DNA from: Oscillospiraceae bacterium
Lineage (GTDB): Bacteria > Bacillota_A > Clostridia > Oscillospirales > Oscillospiraceae
Assembly: GCA_017537045.1 (NCBI GenBank)
Contig: JAFYLN010000002.1
Span: 1 to 13,072 of the forward strand
DNA: 13,072 nucleotides
Direction: 5' to 3'
Shown: one piece after another, positions 1 to 7,421 of the stretch
How positions within the stretch are numbered: the stretch's first letter is position 1
How the letters are laid out: the number at the start of each line of letters is the position of its first letter
Program-made: the position numbers and the translations under genes
The notes under the pieces: generated by a model
Told to the model about the DNA's origin: nothing
The model's database searches: none
Seen by the model: the letters and a program-made list of their open reading frames with translations, nothing else

Positions 1-1
1 A

Positions 2-127
2 CGTAACGAAAAGACGATAAAAGAATATGTACGCAACCAGCTTCAGGAGGACATCGCAAGCGACCAGATGTGTCTCAAGGAATTCAAAGACCCGTTTACG
101 GGTGAGCCGGTAGCCAAAGGCAAATAA
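2..127 (+). CDS. tnpA: IS200/IS605-type transposase TnpA, C-terminal fragment (5' end outside window)
   Basis: This is the last 41 codons of a plus-strand reading frame that enters from the left edge and stops at TAA (125-127). The translation contains TIKEYVRNQLQED and, near the end, DPFTGEPV. These match what I recall of the C-terminal helix and tail of the IS200-type Y1 transposase TnpA. In the family, TnpA is a small (about 150 aa) HUH-superfamily single-strand DNA transposase that cuts and rejoins the top strand at hairpin-marked element ends. The catalytic HUH and Tyr residues lie outside the window. The structured noncoding element end follows directly, and no tnpB follows, so the element appears to be of the tnpA-only IS200 type. 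Confidence 0.8.
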   Translation, partial: RNEKTIKEYVRNQLQEDIASDQMCLKEFKDPFTGEPVAKGK

Positions 128-259
128 AGAGCCGCCCCCGGGAAGGGGGCAGCCCGTAATAAATTTGCGGTTGGCGAACCGTTCATGCGTCTTAAGACGC
201 GGCTGTATTAGGCCCTTATAGGGTCTGTGCAAGCCACCGGCTTAGCCGGTGGTCTTGAC
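128..259 (+). mobile_element. Right end of an IS200/IS605-like element
   Basis: About 130 noncoding bases follow the tnpA stop and are dense in secondary structure. They hold a GC hairpin (134-139 with 145-150), a perfect 14-base palindrome (187-200), a small CCCT/AGGG stem (213-223) and a perfect 8-bp stem with a TTA loop at 234-252. A subterminal hairpin with a tiny loop followed by a short tail is the hallmark of the right end recognised by Y1 transposases. The tail reads TCTTGAC, so I place the element boundary near 259, but the exact cleavage position is inferred. The left flank is the 3' end of the MATE gene, which stops at the same place. Confidence 0.7.
234..252 (+). repeat. Subterminal hairpin of the IS right end
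   Basis: CCACCGGC (234-241) pairs perfectly with GCCGGTGG (245-252) around the 3-base loop TTA. The size and loop match the hairpin at the left end of the second element (12948-12966: 8-bp stem with one G.T pair, loop TAT). This supports a role as a TnpA recognition structure. It also lies just downstream of the minus-strand MATE gene and could slow RNA polymerase there, but it has no T-tract on that strand. Confidence 0.7.
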
Positions 260-1650
260 TATTCTTTTGCCCGTTCCACAAGGAGCTTCCGGGTCTTCCA
301 CTTTCCCGAGAAGTAATAGGTGCTGTTGACAATCACGGGACCCAGTCTTGCCAGCGCGTTGCCATAAAAGAACCCCGCCACGCCCATATTCAGCGTATAA
401 GCAAATAGGAAGCTGATACCCAGTCTGAGGATCACACCGTCCAGAACACCTGTGATAAAGCTCAGCTTGGTGTGTCCGCTACCGGTAACCACAGCGCCGA
501 AGCTGCCCTGCACCGGTGCCAGCGCAAACACGATCAGATTGATCCGCAGGTAGGTAACACCGAACTCCACCACTGCCGCGTCGGTTGTAAACAGGGAGAA
601 CATCTGCCGGGGCAGGAAAATTGCCAGCAGCGCTGCGATACCAGAGAAAATACAGGAGAAGAAAATTGTCGTATGGACGATTTTTTTGACCCGTTCGATC
701 TTCCGCGCGCCCAGGTTCTGGCCGATCATTGCGCCTGCGCCGCCCCGTACGGACATGGTAAATACATTGATCAGCCGCTGCACCTTGTTGCCGATGGAAT
801 TGGTAGCGGAAGCCACCAGACCGAAGGAATTTACATGGGATGCACAGATCAGCTGGGTTCCGTGGATCAACGCGGACTGTGCGGTCATGGGCACGCCCAG
901 TTCCACAAGGATCTTCAGATGGCTGCGATAGATCTTCATACCCTTTACCGAGAAATCAAGGTTGAAGTGATCCTTCTTTTTATACAGGAAGATTGCCGCC
1001 GCCACAAAGGATGCCACCTGTGCGGTAACCGTCGCAATGGCGGTGCCGGTAGCTTCCAGCGGAATGATGGCAACAAACAGGATATCCATGATCAGATTGG
1101 AAACTGCCGCCACCGTCACAAACATCAGCGGGCGGCGCGCCTCACCAATGCCGCGCAGAATGCCGCAGACCGCATTGTAACCGAAAACAAAGGGAAGTCC
1201 CAAGCTGACCACGATCATATAGGCTCTTGCCTGTTCTAAGGCTTCCCGGGGCGTATTCAGCCGTGCAAGGAACACATCGCAGAACAGGATGCTGACAGCC
1301 ATGCAGATCAGTGACATGATCGTCATGAACACCAGACTGGTTTCAATGGTTTCAGAGATCGATTTGTGATCTTTCGCGCCGAAAAGCTGCGCCACATAGA
1401 TCTGGGCGGCAGAACCAAAGGAGGTCGCCAGGAAAGTGACCAGTGCGGCGATCTCACCGCCGGAGGAAACACCGACGGTGCCGATGCTTCCCACATAATG
1501 GCCGATAACCGCCATATCCACCGCGTTGTACAACTGCTGCAGCAGATTGGTCAGCAGTAGCGGCAGCGCAAAACGAAATAGCTGCTTCGTAATATTGCCT
1601 TCTGTCAGGTCTATGCCTACTTTTTGCTTTGTAGTTGCTGCATTAGACAA
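259..1650 (-). CDS. MATE family multidrug/metabolite efflux protein
   Basis: A 463-residue, highly hydrophobic protein with the usual MATE length and layout of two six-helix halves. The N-terminal half opens with ITKQLFRFALPLLLTNLLQQ and YNAVDMAVIGHYVG, a recognisable MATE helix 1-2 segment. The second half repeats the pattern from about residue 250 (LVELGVPMTAQSALIHGTQL). Family members are inner-membrane Na+ or H+ antiporters exporting cationic drugs or small metabolites; the substrate here is unknown. The start is TTG at 1648-1650: no in-frame ATG precedes the first helices, and an AAAGGAG site lies 11 bases upstream. It is the last gene of the minus-strand cluster, 54 bp after the small membrane protein. 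Its TAG stop abuts the IS right end, so the native 3' end may have been altered slightly. Confidence 0.9.
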   Translation of the reverse strand: MSNAATTKQKVGIDLTEGNITKQLFRFALPLLLTNLLQQLYNAVDMAVIGHYVGSIGTVGVSSGGEIAALVTFLATSFGSAAQIYVAQLFGAKDHKSISETIETSLVFMTIMSLICMAVSILFCDVFLARLNTPREALEQARAYMIVVSLGLPFVFGYNAVCGILRGIGEARRPLMFVTVAAVSNLIMDILFVAIIPLEATGTAIATVTAQVASFVAAAIFLYKKKDHFNLDFSVKGMKIYRSHLKILVELGVPMTAQSALIHGTQLICASHVNSFGLVASATNSIGNKVQRLINVFTMSVRGGAGAMIGQNLGARKIERVKKIVHTTIFFSCIFSGIAALLAIFLPRQMFSLFTTDAAVVEFGVTYLRINLIVFALAPVQGSFGAVVTGSGHTKLSFITGVLDGVILRLGISFLFAYTLNMGVAGFFYGNALARLGPVIVNSTYYFSGKWKTRKLLVERAKE

Positions 1651-1704
1651 AGAGATTCCAACTCCTTTCTTCGTCAGATGCTGCTTATGTACCGGAGAAA
1701 CCGG

Positions 1705-2289
1705 TCAATGGAGCTTGCCCTGTGCCTCCAGTTCCTCTAGGATGGTGTTGCGCTCCGTCCGCAGCTGCAGTCCCCGGTAAGTCCGGCTGACATACAGCGC
1801 AGTGATGGCGCTGGCCAGAAAACCCATCCATGCTGTCAACGCTTTCCAGCTGAAGCCGTACAGAAACACGCCGTAACCGCTGGTGATACCGGTCAGAAGC
1901 AGCAGACCGGTGCGAGCCACAGGCCCGAAACTCATACACCAGTTTACATCGTGATATGTCATTCTGGTGGTTCTGTATTTGGCGCAGTTAAACAGGATCA
2001 GACCGTAGAGCTCCACCACATGGGCGCACAGCCCCAGCAGCGCCGGCACCGCGACCCAATACCGGGTATTGGCCTCACACTCCTGAATGCCTGCAACAAT
2101 AAAAAATACCAATCCCAGTAGGCTGACCCCCAGCAGCATGCGTTTGCATTTCTTCAGGGCCGCCTCCGGCAGATCCCACAGATGCCACGGCGCATAGTAC
2201 ACATATTCAATTTTGAAGCCGTCTTTATTGTTGGCAGGCTTTTCCACTGCCGCGTAGTCCGCTTCAAATCGTTCCTGCAGTGTTTTCAT
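1705..2289 (-). CDS. Uncharacterised four-helix membrane protein
   Basis: A 194-residue protein that I do not recognise as a named family. A soluble N-terminal stretch (1-50) is rich in aromatic residues (YVYYAPWHLWDLP at about 30-41). Four hydrophobic segments follow, at about 51-69, 77-100, 122-145 and 149-168, and then a charged, probably helical, C-terminal tail (170-194). No catalytic motif or signal peptide is apparent. I chose ATG at 2287-2289 because an AAGGAG site ends 5 bases upstream. A TTG 15 bases further out overlaps that site and is unlikely to be used. The gene sits between the MBL hydrolases and the MATE pump and probably shares a transcript with the pump from the promoter at 2344-2372. 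A helper role for the pump or a signalling role is only a guess. Confidence 0.75.
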   Translation of the reverse strand: MKTLQERFEADYAAVEKPANNKDGFKIEYVYYAPWHLWDLPEAALKKCKRMLLGVSLLGLVFFIVAGIQECEANTRYWVAVPALLGLCAHVVELYGLILFNCAKYRTTRMTYHDVNWCMSFGPVARTGLLLLTGITSGYGVFLYGFSWKALTAWMGFLASAITALYVSRTYRGLQLRTERNTILEELEAQGKLH

Positions 2290-2302
2290 TGGCTTCTCCT
2301 TC

Positions 2303-2343
2303 AAAAAACAGGGTGTATCCCCCCCCGTTGGGAAGATACACCC
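2303..2343 (-). terminator. Intrinsic terminator after the MBL genes, overlapping the next promoter's start region
   Basis: On the minus strand GGGTGTATC (2343-2335) pairs perfectly with GATACACCC (2319-2311). The loop contains a run of eight G, and TG plus six T (2308-2303) follow the stem. This is a Rho-independent terminator about 50 bp after the second MBL gene stops. The T-tract runs directly into the ribosome binding site of the membrane protein gene. The upstream arm begins one base after a TATAAT box, so the same dyad could also act as an operator. Confidence 0.7.
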
Positions 2344-2372
2344 ATTATATGTGCCGGGAGCGGAATTTACAA
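2344..2372 (-). promoter_or_regulatory. Predicted sigma-A promoter for the membrane protein and MATE genes
   Basis: On the minus strand a TTGTAA -35 box (2372-2367) is separated by exactly 17 bp from a perfect TATAAT -10 box (2349-2344). The predicted start point is near 2338-2336, inside the upstream arm of the terminator hairpin. Transcripts starting here would lack part of that arm and escape termination, whereas read-through transcripts from the ABC operon would fold it. Confidence 0.65.
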
Positions 2373-2394
2373 GTATTGGCTTCTTTCGCGGGAT

Positions 2395-3408
2395 TTATTT
2401 CGGACGGTAAACACCATTCATGGTATAGGCGATGGTACTGAAGCCCTTCACGAATTTATGGTAGCGAACACGCTTCGGTCCACCCATGCCGCCGGCAGAT
2501 GCCAGCTCGTAAGAATAGCACTGAGGATCTTCGATGATCTCATTGAGCGCTTCCAGAACATCCAGCAGCAGGTGATTTTCCAGATTTATCATAAAATGAC
2601 CGGGGAAGATGTAGGTTACCTCATGAAGACGCAGGCACAGCCGTGCCAGCGCATCCCGATAGGTTTCCAGATTGCAGTTTTCCTGATGGAACATGCCTTC
2701 CCTGCCGCCGCTGCCGCAACCGATCACATCGGAGCAGATGTCGTCGCCGGCAAAGAGGTAGCCGTTCTTGCGGTCCAGATACATGGCATGGCCGGCAGCG
2801 TGACCACCGGTGTGGATAACCTCCACGTCATAGTCACCACCCAGATTGAAGATATGCCCGTCGGGCACACCAATCAGTTCATAGTCTCTGTATTCAGGAA
2901 GGTCATTGCGGTCAAATTCCAGCCAGATATTATTTCCGTTCTCATCGAAGAGGAAGTCAAACATACCGGGCTTGACACGGGTTTTGATGTTTTCTACCTC
3001 ATACTCGTGGCAGTAAACACGGTCGTAATGAATATTGCCAAAGGAATGATCGGGTCCCAGATGGGTGTTGACCACGATCATGGGCATCCCGCCGGTAATG
3101 GCATCCACCAGTTCCTTCTGCTTGCCCAGTCCGCAGGCCGTGTCAATGACCATGGCCTTTTCCGGTCCGATGAGCACGTACATCCATACATCTCCCGCAC
3201 CGTCGTTATTCTGGTTGAACAGGCCGTAAAGATTGTCCTGAAGGTGGTAAACTTCCACATAAGGATTGATGTCTTCGTACACTTTACAGCGTTTGTTGCC
3301 CTCACGAAGCATGGTCATATATGCCCAGCTGATTTCGTTCTGGGGAGAACCCCACAAAAGACGCTTTGCTTTGGACGCGCCCTTGATGGGCGGCATGCGA
3401 TCTAACAT
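2395..3408 (-). CDS. MBL-fold metallo-hydrolase paralogue with an incomplete zinc motif
   Basis: A 337-residue cytoplasmic protein (no signal peptide) of the metallo-beta-lactamase fold, clearly paralogous to the gene just upstream. Shared blocks include NPYVEVY (48-54), DNLYGLF (58-64), GDVWMY (72-77), GPEKAM.IDT (81-90) and a closing VKGFS-type segment. Motifs seen: THLGPDH at 115-121, GGHAAGH around His203, GD at 221-222 and FPGH at 268-271. The normal HxHxDH motif is H-L-G-P-D-H here: His116, Asp120 and His121 remain, but the second His (position 118) is Gly. The first metal site is therefore probably weakened or absent, while the second-site ligands (Asp120, His121, His271) and bridging Asp222 are kept. 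The start is ATG with AAGG 6-9 bases upstream. It begins 24 bp after its paralogue and is followed by a terminator. It could be a mono-metal enzyme, a regulatory partner or a specialised paralogue. Confidence 0.85.
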   Translation of the reverse strand: MLDRMPPIKGASKAKRLLWGSPQNEISWAYMTMLREGNKRCKVYEDINPYVEVYHLQDNLYGLFNQNNDGAGDVWMYVLIGPEKAMVIDTACGLGKQKELVDAITGGMPMIVVNTHLGPDHSFGNIHYDRVYCHEYEVENIKTRVKPGMFDFLFDENGNNIWLEFDRNDLPEYRDYELIGVPDGHIFNLGGDYDVEVIHTGGHAAGHAMYLDRKNGYLFAGDDICSDVIGCGSGGREGMFHQENCNLETYRDALARLCLRLHEVTYIFPGHFMINLENHLLLDVLEALNEIIEDPQCYSYELASAGGMGGPKRVRYHKFVKGFSTIAYTMNGVYRPK

Positions 3409-3432
3409 AGAATCATCCTTTCTGCGGCGGTG

Positions 3433-4440
3433 TTATTTCTTCTGATTGATGCCGTAACCGATGACACTGAATCCTTTGATAAACTTAAAATAGCGGACAT
3501 TCTTCTGATCACGCATTTTGCCCCAGCTTTCCTTCTTATAGTCGTAGGATTCGGGGTTCTCCACCAGCTGATTCAATGCTTCCAGCAGATTGAGCATCAG
3601 CGTTGCCTCCACATTGTTCATAAAATGCTGGGGGAAGATGTAGTCATACTCATCCAGACGGCTTACCAGATACTGCACCCTGTCACGGTAATAGGGTATC
3701 AGGGTACACTCCGCATGGGGACCGTTTGTGCGGGGCGTGCCAAAGGCACCACAGCCGGATACGTCGGAGCAGATGTTGTCACCGGGGAAGAGAATGCGGT
3801 TATGCTTATCAAGATATGCCGCATGACCGACTGCATGACCACCGGTATGGATCAGCTCGATCTCGTAACCGCCGCCCAGATCCCATGTGTAGCCATCGGG
3901 CACACCGATAACCTCATATTCCTTCCAGACAGGCAGATCTTCTCTGTCAAACTCCAGCCAGATGTTCTCACCCCAGTAGTCAAAGAGGTAATCCCACATA
4001 TGTTCATGCTGGTTTGTAAGATAGGGCACCAGATACTCATGGCAGTATACTTTCTCAAAGCGGCAGTTGCCGTAGGCGTGGTCGAAATGGTCATGGGTGT
4101 TCACCACGATCAGTTCCTTGCCGCCGGTCAGCTCGTCGCACAGTGCCTTGATATCACCCAGACCGTAAGCGGTATCGATGAGCATTGCCTTCTCGGGACC
4201 TACTACAAGGTACATCCACACATCGCCCATACCGTCGCAGTTCTCTGTAAAGAGGCCATACAGATTGTCGCGGAACTGATAGACCTCCACATAGGGATTC
4301 ATATCAAAATAGATTTTTCTGGTTTTGTTATTCTCACGCAGTTCCTTCATAAACGCCCAGCTGATGGTATTCTGGGCAGTGTCGAATTTAATGCGTCTGG
4401 ATTTTAATTCCGATTTGATGGGCCACATTTCTTTTTTCAT
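3433..4440 (-). CDS. MBL-fold metallo-hydrolase with complete zinc motif
   Basis: A 335-residue protein without a signal peptide. It carries the full metallo-beta-lactamase-fold ligand set: THDHFDH at 115-121 (His116, His118, Asp120, His121), His202 in TGGHAVGH, Asp221 in FPGD and His272 in FPQH. The family hydrolyses esters, lactones, thioesters, phosphodiesters or beta-lactams at a dinuclear metal centre; nothing here fixes the substrate. About 70 residues before the core strand (including ISWAFMKELRENNK) and a C-terminal extension ending in FIKGFSVIGYGINQKK are shared with the downstream paralogue. They mark a distinct subfamily and may form part of a dimer interface. The start is ATG with AAGGAGG upstream. 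It lies 85 bp after the ATPase genes, so it probably acts on the imported compound, but that is inferred from position. Confidence 0.88.
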   Translation of the reverse strand: MKKEMWPIKSELKSRRIKFDTAQNTISWAFMKELRENNKTRKIYFDMNPYVEVYQFRDNLYGLFTENCDGMGDVWMYLVVGPEKAMLIDTAYGLGDIKALCDELTGGKELIVVNTHDHFDHAYGNCRFEKVYCHEYLVPYLTNQHEHMWDYLFDYWGENIWLEFDREDLPVWKEYEVIGVPDGYTWDLGGGYEIELIHTGGHAVGHAAYLDKHNRILFPGDNICSDVSGCGAFGTPRTNGPHAECTLIPYYRDRVQYLVSRLDEYDYIFPQHFMNNVEATLMLNLLEALNQLVENPESYDYKKESWGKMRDQKNVRYFKFIKGFSVIGYGINQKK

Positions 4441-4477
4441 GGAAACCTCCTTGCCGGGTTAGCCTGAGCAAACCGCA

Positions 4478-4499
4478 GGATACACCCGCAGGCGTATCC
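4478..4499. repeat. Dyad in the ATPase-MBL gap sharing a 10-base motif with the 2311-2343 hairpin
   Basis: GGATAC (4478-4483) pairs with GTATCC (4494-4499), extendable to nine positions with one mismatch. The left arm GGATACACCC is the exact reverse complement of GGGTGTATCC at 2311-2320. No T-tract follows on either strand, so this is more likely an mRNA processing or pausing structure, or a protein site, than a terminator. Confidence 0.4.
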
Positions 4500-4525
4500 C
4501 CGCGACATTCGTCAATAACCACAGC

Positions 4526-5485
4526 TTACAAATTGTTGATTTCTTTTACACGGCAGCAGGAAACAAAGTGACCCGCAGTGACTTCGGTCAGTTCCATGGG
4601 CTGACTGCACGCAGCCGTTGCGTAGCGGCAGCGGGGTGCAAAACGGCAGCCGGGGGGCGGATTGATCGGAGAAGTGATCTCACCCTTCAGCAGGATCCGT
4701 TCCCGCTTGTTGTGAATATCGTGGGAGGGAATAGCGGACAGCAGTGCCTTGGTATAGGGATGCAGCGGTTTGTCAAACAGTTCCTGTGTGGCGCAGGTTT
4801 CTACCATCTGACCCAGATACATAACACAGATCTTGGTGGAGATATGACGGACCACAGACATATCGTGGGTAACGAAAATATAGGTCAGTCCATACTGCTC
4901 CTGCAGATCCGTCAGCAGGTTCAGAATCTGCGCCTGAATGGAAACATCCAGGGCGGAGACAGGCTCGTCACAGACGATAAACTTGGGGTTCAGCGCAATG
5001 GCACGGGCAATGCCGACTCTCTGGCGGCGGCCACCGTCCAGCTCATGGGGATAGGAATTGCGGAAACGCTTTTCAATGCCCACCAGATCCATCAGACGGT
5101 CCGTCTCTTTTTCCACCTCTTCCTTGCCGAAGCGGCCGGAAAGCACCAGCGGTTCCTTGATGGTATCCCGCAAGGTCAGACGGGGGTTCAGAGAGGAATA
5201 GGGGTCCTGGAAGATGATCTGCATATCTTCACGCAGTTTCTTCAGACCCGCCTTATCCAGATGGGTAACATCCTTGCCTTCAAAGCGGATCTTGCCATCA
5301 GTGCTTTCCAGCAGGTGAATGATCGTACGGCCCAGAGTGGACTTGCCGCAGCCGGACTCACCGACCAGACCCATGGTCTCACCTTTGTTGATGGTGAAGG
5401 TGACATCGTCCACCGCATGTACCGCGCCGCGGGGCGTATTGAAATACTTTTTCAGATGTTCGATTTCAAGTAACGGAGCAGACAT
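4526..5485 (-). CDS. DppF/OppF-type ABC transporter ATP-binding protein
   Basis: A 319-residue ATPase of the peptide/nickel importer class. Walker [10 protein letters not shown] lies at 42-50, the Q-loop Gln at 93 ([12 protein letters not shown]), Walker B FIVCDEP at 169-175, the D-loop SALD follows, and the switch His is at 207 (VTHD). The C-terminal oligopeptide-transporter extension carries Cys280, Cys286, Cys293 and Cys310 in the [10 protein letters not shown] context. The signature motif is unusual: [10 protein letters not shown] (148-156) in place of the common LSGGQ, with Ser changed to Asp and Gln to Arg. I recall this variant in related clostridial DppF-like proteins, so it is probably a subfamily trait. 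It should pair with the neighbouring ATPase, energising the two permeases at the cytoplasmic membrane face. It starts 1 bp after that gene stops, with AAGGAGGG upstream, which implies tight co-translation. Confidence 0.92.
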   Translation of the reverse strand: MSAPLLEIEHLKKYFNTPRGAVHAVDDVTFTINKGETMGLVGESGCGKSTLGRTIIHLLESTDGKIRFEGKDVTHLDKAGLKKLREDMQIIFQDPYSSLNPRLTLRDTIKEPLVLSGRFGKEEVEKETDRLMDLVGIEKRFRNSYPHELDGGRRQRVGIARAIALNPKFIVCDEPVSALDVSIQAQILNLLTDLQEQYGLTYIFVTHDMSVVRHISTKICVMYLGQMVETCATQELFDKPLHPYTKALLSAIPSHDIHNKRERILLKGEITSPINPPPGCRFAPRCRYATAACSQPMELTEVTAGHFVSCCRVKEINNL

Positions 5486-5486
5486 A

Positions 5487-6464
5487 TTAACCCTCCTTCT
5501 TCTGACACTTCAGGCAGCGGACATAATGTCCGGGGCTGCGCTCCACCATTTCCACATGACCCTGATTGCACGCTTCCGTTGCATGGGGACAGCGGGGCGC
5601 AAAGGAACATCCGGGAGGAAGATCGGTGGGATCAGGAGGAAGACCCTCCACGGGAGACAGGCGGCGCACGTTCTTGGTTAGATCCGGCACCGCGCCAAAC
5701 AGACCGACGGTGTAGGGATGGCAATGGTCATCATAGACCTGTCCTTTGGTGCCGTATTCCACCAGTTCGCCTGCGTAGACAACGGCCACATTGTCACAGG
5801 TTTCCGCAACGACACCCAGATCATGGGTGATCAGAATCATAGAGGTGCCCAGATCCTTCTGCAGCGCCTTGATCAAATCCAGCACCTGCGCCTGAATGGT
5901 AACATCCAGTGCGGTGGTAGGCTCGTCCGCGATCAGCAGTTGGGGATTGCATGCCAGCGCAATGGCGATGACCACACGCTGCTTCATGCCGCCGGAGAAC
6001 TGATGGGGGTATTCGTAGGCACGGTCTTCGGAAATACCGACGGTTTCCAGCATCTTGATGGCCGCGCGGAAGGAGGCTGCCTTATCCAGTCGCTGGTGCA
6101 GATGGATGCCCTCCGCGATCTGCTCCACCACCGTTTTCACGGGGTTCAGCGCGGTCATGGGATCCTGGAAGATCATAGAAATACTCTTACCTCGGAACGT
6201 ACGCATTTTCTCTTCCGGCAGGCTCATCAGATCTTCACCCTGGAAGATCACCTGTCCGGAAACGCTGCGGGTCGCATGGTCGGGCAGAATGCGCAGGATT
6301 GCACGGGCAACGGAGGTCTTTCCGGCACCGGTCTCTCCCACCAGACCCAGGGTGGTACCCTTGTCCACGTCAAAGGAAACGCCGTTTACCGCATAGATCG
6401 CCTCGCCGCCGGAGGTATATTCGACACGCAGATCGCGTACCGACAGAAAATCAGATTGTTTCAT
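5487..6464 (-). CDS. DppD/OppD-type ABC transporter ATP-binding protein
   Basis: A 325-residue ATPase. Walker A GETGAGKT lies at 43-50, Q-loop Gln100 in [12 protein letters not shown], the signature FSGGMKQR at 156-163 (Met in place of the usual Gln), Walker B LLIADEP at 176-182, TTALD follows, and the switch His is at 214 (ITHD). The extension after the nucleotide-binding domain contains [17 protein letters not shown], with cysteines at 286, 292, 299 and 317. This is the cysteine pattern typical of peptide-importer ATPases and reported to hold an iron-sulfur cluster in some homologues. It forms a heterodimer with the downstream ATPase. Since that partner has a degenerate signature, one of the two composite ATP sites may be less active. 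The start is ATG with GGGAGG upstream, 22 bp after the permease. Confidence 0.92.
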   Translation of the reverse strand: MKQSDFLSVRDLRVEYTSGGEAIYAVNGVSFDVDKGTTLGLVGETGAGKTSVARAILRILPDHATRSVSGQVIFQGEDLMSLPEEKMRTFRGKSISMIFQDPMTALNPVKTVVEQIAEGIHLHQRLDKAASFRAAIKMLETVGISEDRAYEYPHQFSGGMKQRVVIAIALACNPQLLIADEPTTALDVTIQAQVLDLIKALQKDLGTSMILITHDLGVVAETCDNVAVVYAGELVEYGTKGQVYDDHCHPYTVGLFGAVPDLTKNVRRLSPVEGLPPDPTDLPPGCSFAPRCPHATEACNQGHVEMVERSPGHYVRCLKCQKKEG

Positions 6465-6486
6465 ATGGTTTTCCTCCCTCTCTCAA

Positions 6487-7392
6487 TCAGTCGCGGAGCT
6501 TGGGATCCAAGGCATCGCGGACAGCGTCACCGATCAGGTTGAAGCTCAGCACCGTCATCATAATGAAGATGCCGGGGATAATGATCATATGCGGATAGTC
6601 ACGGATATAGTTGCGGGCAGTTGCCAGCATGGCGCCCCATTCGGGGGTGGGAGGCTGAACACCGAAACCCAGGAAGCTCAGAGAGGATGCCTGCAGACCA
6701 GCATTGGCAATACCCATGGTAACCTGAATGATCAGAGGGGAAATGGCGTTGGGGATCACGTGCTTGGCAATGATCCGTGTGGTGGAGCAGTTGATGGAAG
6801 TAGCCGCTTCGATGTACTCACTGCTGCGGACGGTCAGGATATTGGCACGCATCATACGGGCATACATGGGGATTCTTGTGATGCCCAGAGCGAAAATGAT
6901 TTTATCGAAGCCCTGACCGAAGGCCGCTGCGAGGGCAATTGCCAGCAGGATATCGGGGAAGGACTGGAAAACATCCAGAAAACGCATGATGAAACTGTCC
7001 ACCGCGCCACCGAAATAACCGGCAATGGAGCCAACCAGCACGCCAATGGTGAAGCTGACGGCGGTGGCAAGAATACCGATACTCATGGTATATTTTGCTC
7101 CGTAAAGCACACGGGACAAAATATCGCGACCGATTTCATCGCAGCCCAGAAGGTGCTCGGCACTGGGTGTGCTGAACTGGCTGCGGATATTGATTTCCGC
7201 ATAACCCCATTTGCAAATATAGGGGGAAGCGAAAGAGAGCAGAAACAGGGATACCACCACCACAAGGCCAACCATCGCGGCAGGATTCTTGCTGATTCTT
7301 GACCAGATATAGGGCAGTGAGCCGGGTTTGTATGCTTTATATTTCTTTTCTGGCTTTGTCTTTCCGGAATTTTTCTTCAATTGAATCGCCAT
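6487..7392 (-). CDS. DppC/OppC-type ABC transporter permease
   Basis: A 301-residue inner-membrane permease. It has the family layout: a basic cytoplasmic N-terminus (1-30), a first helix at about 40-57, a short external loop with HLLGCDEIGRDILSRVLYG (80-98; the typical LGTDxxGRD block), and then a core of about five helices. The coupling loop that docks onto the ATPase is SEYIEAATSINCSTTRII (191-208). The usual EAA-x3-G Gly is Asn201 here. The QPPTPEWGAML block near the C-terminus is also characteristic. It imports the substrate with the partner permease. The start is ATG with a modest GAGG upstream, 29 bp after the partner gene. Confidence 0.92.
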   Translation of the reverse strand: MAIQLKKNSGKTKPEKKYKAYKPGSLPYIWSRISKNPAAMVGLVVVVSLFLLSFASPYICKWGYAEINIRSQFSTPSAEHLLGCDEIGRDILSRVLYGAKYTMSIGILATAVSFTIGVLVGSIAGYFGGAVDSFIMRFLDVFQSFPDILLAIALAAAFGQGFDKIIFALGITRIPMYARMMRANILTVRSSEYIEAATSINCSTTRIIAKHVIPNAISPLIIQVTMGIANAGLQASSLSFLGFGVQPPTPEWGAMLATARNYIRDYPHMIIIPGIFIMMTVLSFNLIGDAVRDALDPKLRD

Positions 7393-7421
7393 ATGTCTTT
7401 TACCTCACTTTCCCGCCGGAA

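Noticed and set aside
128..258. A TnpB guide (omega) RNA in the structured IS tail
   Set aside because: The preceding gene fragment looks like TnpA, not TnpB, and no tnpB is visible, so a guide-RNA role has no support here.
2182..3405. Long plus-strand open frames antisense to the MBL, ABC and binding-protein genes (for example 2182-3405, 3430-4407, 8353-10146)
   Set aside because: They are shadows of GC-rich minus-strand genes whose protein motifs are unambiguous; their translations are low in recognisable motifs.
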